NCBI GenBank assembly: GCA_034359265.1
Contig: CP136895.1
Coordinates: forward strand, 48,316,001 to 48,380,000
Direction of reading: 5' to 3'
From: Canna indica
Lineage: Eukaryota > Streptophyta > Magnoliopsida > Zingiberales > Cannaceae
Length of the DNA stretch: 64,000 nucleotides
The position numbers and the translations under genes are program-made. Below are positions 55,701-64,000 of this stretch, one piece after another (the first letter of the stretch is position 1; every line of letters starts with the position of its first letter). The notes below the pieces were generated by a model. That model saw nothing but the letters and a program-made list of their open reading frames with translations, ran no database searches and was not told the origin of the DNA.

Positions 55701-56225
55701 CTTACGATCTTTTAGGGCTCAGATGATCCCAATCGGCTCGCTTCTTCCTTCTCCTTGGAAAGTAAACTACGGCAATCCGGGCTTGTTGAACACGACTATC
55801 TTAGGCCTATAATCCAGCATCGCAAAGTGCTCCACCAGCTAATCCATGCCGAGAATGACGTCGAGTTCAAGCATGGGCAGGAGTGTTAAATCTGCCCTCA
55901 ATACATGGCCACATATGAGCACTTCACGGCCTTGGAAAATTGATTTGGCTACAATTGCATCGCCCATAGGCGTTGATACTACAAATGGCCCGTCAAGCAA
56001 GGAAGGTGTCATTGGTAACTCAGCAGCAAATTTGGCAGATACAAATGAGTGCGTGGCACCCGAATCAAATAGAACATAAGCAGTAGTTGAACATACTAAA
56101 ATAGTACCTATTACCACTACCTTAGACACCTCTGCCCCATCATGGTTCATACCAAACACCCTAGCAGACGGTCTCTCTGAATGACTAGTCTGCGGCCCCC
56201 TCTTCTGCGTCTAACCTCTCTGAGC
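52690..56225 (-). pseudogene. pol: Chromovirus pol: protease, RT, RNase H, integrase, chromodomain
   Basis: Read leftward. 56159-55839: protease with YVLFDSGATHSFVS (DSG active site) and LELDVILGMD. 55658-55335: RT entry, [39 protein letters not shown]. 55325-55080: [44 protein letters not shown]; then [10 protein letters not shown] (catalytic FIDD, about 55040). RNase H at about 54640-54330: [23 protein letters not shown]. Zinc domain and integrase from about 53980: CLVCHLVKAEHLKPAG, WEKITMDLVTGL (Asp), WVVVDRLTKNAHF; frameshifts at 53613-53475; then FAYYNSYHCSIGMAPFEALYGWRC. 53133-52700: SMLRRNVRDESHVIEP and chromodomain ISLVKVRWEHHSGQEATWEVE. Several stops and frameshifts. Upstream the gene continues beyond element G at 63869. 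Confidence 0.92.
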
Positions 56226-57744
56226 TGTTGGCTTTAGGTTTTCAACCTTAGCCTTAATCTCGGTTTTGATGGTTTTGATGATAACAAACATGGAACTAAT
56301 GATTTCATTGAGAATATCTTTCAGGTTCCATATCGACTAGCATTCAATGTCCTCGATCGGATAAATCAGAGAAATCGCAAAATTGAAAGGACATTGATCG
56401 TTGCGCTCGGGTTCGTTGTGAAACTTCCCGAAGATCGACGGGTGCACCAAAGTCGCATCGGACGAGCTCAAAGATCACATGGAAAGCTCTCTGTCATGAT
56501 GCTCGTTGAAAGCCAGAACCCGAAAATGAAGCACAGAAGAAAAAGGATGAAGAAAACAATCTCAGCCGAATAGGGTAAGAAATGAGCAGTAGACCAGACT
56601 GAGGCTAGCTGCAGACGCAGCTTGCGTCGGTCGACCGAAAGAGAAATCGCAAGCTTCTTGTGTCTATCGATCAACCGGCCCAGTCGACCGACCGAAGCCC
56701 AAAAAGGGCAGTAGGCTTGGCCGATGGGTCGAATAGCCGAAGACATAGATCGTCGAATAGCCGAAGACACAGATCGCGTCGGTCGGCCAATGGGTCAATC
56801 GAAGATCATGATCGTGATTTTTGCATCAAGCGGTCGACCGGGTCGACCGCCCACAGGGGGAATACAAGCGGTCGAAGGATTGGTCGACCAGACCATTCGA
56901 CCGGTGGCCTGTAACGGATAGTTATCTATCCGTTGAACAATCATTTCTTCACGAGGGTATAAATATACCCTCGTATGATTCATTTAAGGATTCTTCCTCA
57001 TCTTCTACAGCGTTTATTGAGCATTCTAAGAGGAAGATTTGAAGCCTTCCAAAAGATCTAAAGTGCGCTCTGCTTCTTCCGCGAACATCTTCTTCAAACG
57101 CACAAGCTTGGCTCAACTCGGGTTTCGATCGAGTTCTACCTCCTGAACAGTTGAAGGTGCCAAAGGCTTGCTAAGGAGCTTGTACTATTGGTTTTATTCT
57201 AAGCTCCTTGGATTGTAATTTTTACGTGTTATTTAACATTTTATTTGGATTTGTGTGTGAAGACCTTGTGTTAGGTCTTGTTGTTTAAGTGGTTACCTTG
57301 CAAGGTGTAAAGCCACTTGTGTGTGTAAACTTAGTTGTTACTAGGATTAGTTTTAGTTGTCCCTTAGGATTGAGGTGGAAGAGGGCTCTCGATAAGAAGG
57401 CGGTGACTTCCGGGTGTGGAAGTGCCTTAGGTCGAGAGTGCGTCTCTTCGGTGAAAAGTCCTCGGGTGTAAGGGAAACTTAAAGTGATCTAGTAAAACTA
57501 GTTTGGAAGTCCTAAGCGGGGTGCTTAGGTAGTGGAGTAGGCATTGGGGTCGAACCACTATAAATTGTATGTTAGCATTGTTTTTATTGTTGCTTGCGCT
57601 TAATTGTTTATTTCGCTTCCGCATACATTCATCGAATCACAAATCACCTAAACTATTTAAGTAAACGATTAAATTGGAATTTAGGCTAATTATATTAGTA
57701 AACACACTATTCACCTCCCCTCTAGTGTCGTCATTTCGCCCACA
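56226..57744 (+). repeat. 5' LTR of element G
   Basis: 1519 bp from TGTTGGCTTTAGG to TTCGCCCACA. GTCGAC/CGATCG array at 56625-56915; TATA box GAGGGTATAAATATACCCTC at 56953-56972 inside near-perfect arms. Compared with the 3' LTR there are scattered substitutions and a shorter array, so the insertion is not very recent. Confidence 0.94.
56951..56974 (+). promoter_or_regulatory. LTR TATA box inside an inverted repeat (element G)
   Basis: ACGAGGG and CCCTCGT arms enclose TATAAATA. The same site is at 63065-63088 in the 3' LTR and is unchanged there although the surrounding LTRs differ. Confidence 0.7.
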
Positions 57745-57746
57745 AT

Positions 57747-57758
57747 TGGTATCAGAGC
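57747..57758 (+). promoter_or_regulatory. Primer-binding site of element G
   Basis: TGGTATCAGAGC, 2 bp after the LTR end; initiator tRNA-Met. Confidence 0.93.
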
Positions 57759-57811
57759 GGGTCGTAGATTGTGATTTCACTATCCCTTCTATAATTCGTC
57801 TCGATCTAGAA

Positions 57812-59169
57812 ATGGCTCTAGAGAGTGTAGTGTCTTCACCCCCTAGGTTCGATGAATCAAACTTTGGTCTATGGAAATCTAGGATGTACACATTTCTGAA
57901 GACTAAAGGTTTTGGTGTATTTAACATGTTACATTGGGAATTTATTGAACCTAAGGTTGATATGCATGCATGGAGTGAAATGGATAAGAAAATGTTTAAG
58001 TATAATGGAGATGCCATGAATTGCATACTTTGCACATTACCAAATGGCATACTAGAAAAAGTCATGTATTGTTCTTCAGCTCATGATTTATGGGCTAGTT
58101 TAAATATTTTATACGATCATGCCAAAACCGAAGAGATTGGCACTTTTAATGAAGGTGGTGATGACAATGGTCACTCACCTACTACTAATATTGGTTTTGA
58201 TGTCCATAGCTCTTCTAGTCAAAGAAGTAGCACCAAGAGCCGAAAAAGAAAAGTAATCTGTCATGCTTGCAAAGAAAAGGGGCATGTGAAGAAAAATTGC
58301 CCAAGCATGATGAACAAAGCAAGGAAGAGGTCAAGTGCTTCCACCTCCACGTCTCATTCACTTGAAGCATTCTCTATTCATGACTACGAAGCTACTTCCA
58401 AAGTGAGCCTCAAAATTGCTAATGATGAGGTACACTCTTTCGCTTCTAGTCATAATAATGATAATAATAGTACTAGCTCTTCTAGTTCATTCAATATGTC
58501 ATATGAAAAACTAGTTGAGGAATGTCAAAAATTGCATGCCTTGCTTATGAAAAAGAACAAGGAAAACAAAATATTGAAGAAAGAAAATTCAACACTTAGC
58601 TCTCAATTACATGATGTAAAATTAGAAAATGAGAAGCTAAGAATTAGTGTCCCCAATCCATGTCATGATATTTAAATATTGACACTAAGGAGTTGAAAAA
58701 TAAAAATGACATATTGAAGAATGAAAATAGCATGTTGAAAACTCAATTGCATGCTATTCATAAATCCATGAATGATATGAAAAACGAGATGTTGACCTTG
58801 AGTAGGAAAGTTAACACTTCCTCTTATAATTCTAAGAATCAAAATGTCTCATTTAAGAACTCAAAAAATAAAAATGCTCATCTAAAGAATGCTAAGGTTC
58901 ATCATTATTCTCATACTAAGCATTCTACACCTAAACCTCATATTCAACAGAAGAAAGTATCTTTTAAGAATGCTCATGCTCAATCTAGTTCAAATGACAA
59001 GCATTCTAAAGATAAATCTCATGTCCATAACAAAAACAAAAAGAAATTTAATGGACATTGCTTTTGTTGTGGTATATTTGAGCATGCCATCCATGATTGC
59101 GCATTAAAGAGAAATTCAAGTGTTGATAGGACACTTTGGATTCCTAAGCCCGCTCTTGATAAGTTTTAA
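57812..59169 (+). pseudogene. gag: Sirevirus-type gag of element G, one frameshift
   Basis: ATG at 57812 (54 bp after the primer site) starts MALESVVSSPPRFDESNFG; the longer upstream frame runs back into the LTR and is not used. First block to 58675 (288 aa): Gag domain (FGLWKSRMYTFLKTKGFG, MYCSSAHDLWASL), intact first zinc knuckle CHACKEKGHVKKNC, Ser-rich stretch, coiled coil (KKNKENKILKKENSTLSSQL). A single frame change near 58670 after NPCHDI leads to 58693-59169: KNKNDILKNENSMLKTQLHAI, a His/Lys-rich part and the second knuckle CFCCGIFEHAIHDC with all ligands, then RTLWIPKPALDKF. Apart from the frameshift this gag looks sound, and both knuckles are better preserved than in A. It would package RNA; no pol follows. 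Confidence 0.92.
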
Positions 59170-61980
59170 AAACTTTTTTAATTTTGATTTTCCGGTCTCT
59201 TCGGAGACCCCGGTGGCCTGTAATGGCTTAAGCGACCTTGTAGTTCTAAATCGTAGGCACATTATAGCCTTTTGGTTTTCAACCAATACGAAGGGTTGGA
59301 GATCTTATTTTTTCAAAATATCATATTTTGAGATCTCTTGATTCATTTTGTTATCATAAAGATTTATTTGAAAATGAATCCATGCTATTTAGTGAAGTTG
59401 AATTTGACAAATGATACTTGGTTTCTCTCTTCACTATTTAGTTTAATAGCTTGCATGTAGATTTGATTTCATGTTCTATTTATAAAGTATACTTGCAAGT
59501 TATGATAAAATGGAAGGCTAAAAAGAAAAAGATTAGTTTGGCTAAATCATCATGAATAGGGTATAACCTTGGTAAATTTAAAATCTTAGTGTTATACCTC
59601 AATGCTTAAGCTTAAATTATGTCTCTATACTCATGATGGTAATCACATGCTAAATCTTTGAATTCTCATGAGTAGGTAGAATTTTAGTACTTAGGCAAAT
59701 TTCATTGAATGAAACTTGCTCTAGGTTGATACTTGCTATTAGAGACATTCTTGTAAGTCCAAACTAGTTTAACATAGGTAGAGATCTTATTCCTCAAATG
59801 TCTCATATCTTAGGATCTCTTAGATTCATTTTGAAACCATGGTATTCATCTTAAAATGAATCTTAACTATCTAGCATAGGTTAAGGTTTTAAATGAAACT
59901 TTGTATTGAACCCTTGCTAGTTAATTTGTTAGCTTGCTAGTAGCCTTAATTTCATTGTTTACTAATGAAGTCTACTTGCAAGTTGTGTATGCTAATGAAA
60001 GGCAATGCTATCTAAGAGAAAATGAAAAATGAAATGAAAAGGTTGGGCAAATTTCTAAGAAATAAGGTATGAATTTAACTTTACAAAAATCTTAGTATGA
60101 TGATTGAATATTAATGCTTCAATGATGTCTCTATATACTCATGATTGATTTTGCATGATAATTGTTTGAATTTCCATGAGTAAGAAAAGTTTGGATAACA
60201 TAGGCAATTTCATGATATCTTGATTGAATGAAACTTGCTCTAGGTTAAAACTCATATTAGAGACCTCATTTTGAGTAAGAATGAAATGAACATGTTTAGA
60301 TACACACATGATATGATTCTAGGTGTTCAATCTTGAAAATTCATGCGTAGACGAAAATGTGATAACTAGATCACATTAGTGGACTTAAGCTTAAAAGGTT
60401 TGACCCAAGTCAACAAATTGACTTGGACACTTGATTTTAAGTCCAAACTTAATAAATATGTTTAGAAATAGGTATGACATGTTTTCATACATTTAGAGTG
60501 AAAAATTCATATGGATATGGATAAAATGACATAGAGGTTAATTCATGTTTACCTCTCTTTGAACTATGTTGACCCAAGTCAACAAGTTGACTTAAAGGTC
60601 TCATTCTCAATCCATATTTGTGGAACATGTTTAGATTTACTCATGTTGGGTATCCATAGGTTTATATTTGAAAAATCATGAGTAAATGTTAAGATTGAAA
60701 CTTAGCAAGTTTCATAAAAATTAGTTAGTTTTGAATGAAACCATGCTAGGTTGATATCTTGACTTAAGGACTTAATTTTCATTTCAAACTTGACATATAC
60801 TCTTTACATGACTATCATGTGGTGTCATGAAAGTTTGAATGAAAATTGAAGATGTTTTAAGAATAATTGAAAATTTCAAAAATATAATTTCAAACTTCAA
60901 TTGGTATAAATTTCAATTATTTCTAGAAAAATATAGAAAATTAATTTTGAGATGATTCTTGAAGCAACACCTTCACTGAAAAATCTAGTTTCTTAAATAA
61001 AAATTTCAAAACATTTCATCAAGAATCTATTTTATAATGAAATGTTGAAGTTGGTCTTTAAAAACGAAAAGTATCATTCGTTTTGAAATATTAATCTTTT
61101 CGATACTTTGAATTTTCTTCAAAAACTTCAAATGAAACCTTGTGTACATCATTTGGATTCCATTTCTAATATCATTCACACAATTTCCTGAGTAAAACCA
61201 TTCCTAGAAATGATTTTGATATCTTGGATGATAGATAGAAAAATCTATTTGTTTCATTGGAATCAATATAGGATGAAAAATGGACTTTGATTTTTAAATT
61301 CATTTTGAGTTGAATTTTGATACATGCATTTAAAATGTTCATTCAACAATTGGTATCAAAATTTCCATTCAACAATTGGTATCAAAAATCTTCATTCAAT
61401 AATTGGTATAAAAAAAATTTCATCCAACAAATTAGTATTTCAAATCTTGAAGTATAGGTTGACCTAGGTCAACAAAGTGAATTAAAATTTTCACCTTAAG
61501 CCCAAACTTGATTCATGGACTTAGATTTCCTCATGTTTGATGTCTAGATGTCTAAATATGAGAAAATATGAGTAGATAGCAAAACTTGAGACTTAGCATT
61601 TTCATAGTTTTCATGCTTATATCAAATGAAAACATGCTAAGTTCAAAATTTGAATAAATGACATTAGTTTCACTTCAAACTTGATATACATGATTTCAAT
61701 GACCATATCTTGATATTTTGAAAGTTTGAATGAAATAAAAAATGTCATGAAAAAGATAAACTACAACATTGGTATCAGACTTGAGTGCATACATGATTTA
61801 GGCTTGAATTCTATCTATTACTTCTTGATATCATGTATGATTTAAGTTGGTATCATGTTAATTACTTGTTTTCCATCCCTAAGGTTGAGATTGTCATGTT
61901 TCATGAAAAATCCTTAGAGTCTCAACTTCATGAAAACTTATTTGTGTTTCATCCCTTTGAATAGATAGATATTTCTTGCC
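59170..61980 (+). mobile_element. Element G long non-coding interior
   Basis: About 2.8 kb, AT-rich, without a supported ORF on either strand. It begins with the post-gag phrase shared with A and E ('ggtctcttcggagaccc', 'ggttttcaaccaatacgaagg'). It contains three TTGACC-type repeats (60400, 60569, 61459), a tandem set of primer-site-like units (61344-61439) and several diffuse internal duplications (for example 'gcaagttatg', 'actcatgat' blocks around 59450-59650 and 59960-60140). Nothing else is recognised. Confidence 0.75.
61344..61439 (+). repeat. Tandem units resembling the LTR-end/primer-site junction
   Basis: CAACAATTGGTATCA occurs at 61344-61358 and 61370-61384, with degenerate copies at 61397-61410 (CAATAATTGGTATA) and 61425-61439 (CAACAAATTAGTATT): a period of 26-28 bp. 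A fifth, CAACATTGGTATCAGA, is at 61764-61779. The real junction at 57741-57755 reads CACAATTGGTATCAG. Confidence 0.8.
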
Positions 61981-62320
61981 CTTTTTGATTGATGTCAAAA
62001 GGGGGAGAAAATTAGGAAAAGTCTATAGAGAAAATATATGTTAAAAGGGGAGAAATGCGTAGTCAAAATGGGGAGAAAAGTATAAGAAAGGGGAGGAAAA
62101 TATAGGATATCAACATGTATATAGAGAAATGCATAGTCAAAATGGGGAGAAAAGTATAAGAAAAGGGGAGGAAAATATAAGATATCCATGCATATAGATA
62201 GGGGGAGTTTAATTATATACATATGTTGATAGGGGGAGAAATCCCTTAGTTGATATCCTTAATGCTTTAATGAATATATATTTTCTCAAGGATGTTTGCC
62301 ATCATCAAAAAGGGGGAGAT
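61981..62320 (+). promoter_or_regulatory. Element G multiple polypurine tracts
   Basis: Ordered tracts: TCAAAAGGGGGAGAAAA (61995-62011), AGGGGGAG (62200-62207), AGGGGGAG (62231-62238) and AAAAAGGGGGAGA (62306-62318) before the 3' LTR. Between the first two is a 74-bp tandem duplication with extra G-rich purine runs (62053-62200). The antisense ORF across it is a by-product of the repeat. Confidence 0.85.
62053..62200 (+). repeat. 74-bp tandem duplication, purine-rich
   Basis: Two copies start at 62053 and 62127 (aaatgcgtagtcaaaatggg / aaatgcatagtcaaaatggg), each with three short G-rich runs. It lies between the first and second polypurine tracts of element G and is not seen in C, D or F. Confidence 0.85.
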
Positions 62321-63863
62321 TGTTGGCTTTAGGTTTTCAACCTTAGCCTTAATCTCGGTTTTGATGGTTTTGATGATAGCAAACATGGAACTAATGATTT
62401 CATTGAGAATATCTTTCAGGTTCCATATCGACTAGCATTCAATGTCCTCGATCGGATAAATCAAAGAAATCGCAAAACTGGAAGGACATTGATCGTCGCT
62501 CTCGGGTTCATCACGAAACTTCTCGAAGATCGACGGGTGCACCAAAGTCGCATCGGACAAGCTCAAAGATTACATGGAAAGCTCTCCGTCATGATGCTCA
62601 TTGAAAGCCGGAATACGAAAATGAAGCGCAGAAGAAAAAGGCTGAAGAAAACAATCTCAGCCAAAATATGGTCGACCGAGCGGTCGACCAAATAGGGTAA
62701 GAAATGGGCAGTAGCCCTAGCGATCGACCGATCGGTCGATCGAAAGAGAAATTGCAAGCTTCTTGCGTCTGTCGGTCGACCGGCCCGGTCAACCGACCAA
62801 AGCCCAAAAAGGGCAGTAGGCTTGGCGGTCGACCGAACTGGTCGACCGACCAACGAATAGCCAAAGACACAGATCGCGTCGGTCGACCGATGGGTCGACC
62901 GAAGATCGGGATCGCGATTTTTGCGTCAAGCAGTCGACCTGTCTGTCGATCACCCACAGGAGGAATACAAGAGATCGGAGGACCGGTCGACCAGTCAGTC
63001 GATCGACTATTCGACCAGCGGCCTATAACAGATAGTTATCTATCCGTTGAACAGCCATTTCTTCACGAGGGTATAAATATACCCTCGTATGATTCATTTA
63101 AAGATTCTTCATCATCTTCTACAGCCTTTATTGAGCATTCTAAGAGGAAGATTTGAAGCCTTCCAAAGGATCTAAAGTGCGATCTGCTTCTTCCGCGAAC
63201 ATCTTCTTCAAGCGCACAAGCTTGGCTCAACTCGGGTTTCGATCGAGTTCTACCTCTTGAAGAGTTGAAGGTGCCAAAGGCTTGCTAAGGAGCTTGTACT
63301 ATTGGTTTTATTCTAAGCTCCTTGGATTATAATTTTTACCTGTAATTTAACATTTTATTTGAATTTGTGTGTGAAGACGTTGTGTTAGGTCTTGTTGTGT
63401 AAGTGGTTACCTTGCAAGGTGTAAACCCACTTGTGTGTGTAAACTTAGTTGTTAATAGGATTAGTTTTAGTTGTCCCTTAGGATTGAGATGGAAGAGGGC
63501 TCTCGATAAGAAGGCGGTGACTTCCGGGTGTGGAAGTGCCTTAGGTCGAGAGTGCGTCTCTTCGGTGAAAAGTCCTCGGGTATAAGGGAAACTTAAAGTG
63601 ATCTAGTAAAACTAGTTTGGAAATCCTAAGCAGAGTGCTTAGGTAGTGGAGTAGGCATTGGGGCCGAACCACTATAAATTATGTGTTAGCATTGTTTTTA
63701 TTGTTGCTTGCGCTTAATTGTTTATTTCGCTTTCGCATACATTCATCGAATTACAAATCGCCTAAACTATTTAAGTAAACGATTAAATTGGAATTTAGGC
63801 TAATCATATTAGTAAACACCCTATTCACCCCCCCCCCTCTCTAGTGTCGCCATTTCGCCCACA
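62321..63863 (+). repeat. 3' LTR of element G
   Basis: 1543 bp from TGTTGGCTTTAGG to TTCGCCCACA, followed by TGAGC. GTCGAC array at 62660-63030 (longer than in the 5' copy), TATA palindrome at 63065-63088, and a C-run before the LTR end. Confidence 0.94.
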
Positions 63864-63868
63864 TGAGC

Positions 63869-64000
63869 CACTAACCCCACTGACATAGGTGTCTTTGCTT
63901 TTGACTACTCGGACTTCTGGCCAACCTTCTCCGGACAGTCCTTCTTGAAGTGCCCGACTCGACCGCATCTATTGCGAGCATCCATACGGCCAATACAGGC
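63869..64000 (-). pseudogene. gag: Chromovirus gag, zinc-knuckle end
   Basis: The minus strand reads RCGRVGHFKKDCPEKVGQKSE; this is the CCHC zinc knuckle of gypsy gag just upstream of protease, with the first Cys position probably within ARNRCG. A TAG follows QKSE. It continues the chromovirus interrupted by element G at 56225; the rest of gag is outside the window. Confidence 0.85.

Larger units (their letters stand above)
56226..63863 (+). mobile_element. Element G: complete non-autonomous Sirevirus-type element (gag only)
   Basis: 7638 bp with LTRs 56226-57744 and 62321-63863 and the perfect target duplication TGAGC (56221-56225 and 63864-63868). The interior has a primer site, gag, a long non-coding region and polypurine tracts, with no pol domain. 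It is inserted between the gag and protease regions of the chromovirus. It is of the same type as A and E, in the opposite orientation. Confidence 0.94.

Noticed and set aside
61995..62222. Minus-strand ORF rich in Pro, Phe and Tyr
   Set aside because: Antisense of the purine-rich tandem duplication and polypurine tracts of element G.
1..64000. A host protein-coding gene, CRISPR array, or bacterial-type operon
   Set aside because: Every stretch of more than about 300 bases could be assigned to an LTR element, a DNA transposon or their non-coding parts, and no remaining ORF resembles a cellular gene.

Overview
This window is plant nuclear DNA made almost entirely of nested transposable elements. 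I found no host gene, tRNA, rRNA or CRISPR array. The organism is an angiosperm: it has Ty1/copia elements primed by initiator tRNA-Met, Sirevirus-type copia elements, Ty3/gypsy Tat and chromodomain (Tekay/Del-like) elements, and CACTA, Tourist-like and foldback DNA transposons. The species cannot be named from this sequence alone.

Layout, left to right. (1) 1-302: end of a copia LTR (family B). 303-2480: Tat-type gypsy remnant in which gag is fused to the RNase H tail and integrase. (2) 2481-19509: minus-strand gag-only Sirevirus relative (element E). It is split by element D (2685-6034, TSD TGAGT, almost all of its interior lost) and by element A (8771-16674, TSD ATGAA, complete, gag plus one unusual ORF, no pol). 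Its LTR is also split by an inverted family-B LTR (16736-19009), which itself carries a truncated CACTA end (17065-17866). (3) 19510-22346: second Tat remnant, split by a solo Sirevirus LTR (19952-21244, TSD ACAAT). (4) 22347-27439: family-B copia LTR, leader, gag, protease and the start of integrase. It is joined head-to-head at 27440 to an inverted family-B LTR, which holds another solo Sirevirus LTR (27592-29836) and a Tourist-like MITE (27836-28438).

(5) 30125-34815: minus-strand Sirevirus F (3' LTR, RNase H, broken RT, integrase), joined head-to-head to a plus-strand LTR/gag start (34816-35021). (6) 35022-42721: a second copia element (C2) with its integrase/RT split by a CACTA element (36595-39130, TSD GAT), followed by its 3' LTR. 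(7) 42722-43387: minus-strand chromovirus fragment. (8) 43388-50475: plus-strand Sirevirus C with gag, protease, integrase, RT and RNase H, carrying an 801-bp foldback element. (9) 50476 to the window end: minus-strand chromovirus inserted in the 3' LTR of C, itself split by element G (56226-63863, TSD TGAGC), a complete gag-only Sirevirus relative.

How the parts work together: C and F carry pol remnants. A, E and G carry only gag but have the same primer-binding site, polypurine tract signature and LTR promoter layout (GTCGAC palindrome arrays next to a TATA box inside an inverted repeat). This looks like a non-autonomous cohort mobilised in trans by Sirevirus enzymes. Every pol copy visible here is broken, so the source of the enzymes must lie elsewhere in the genome.
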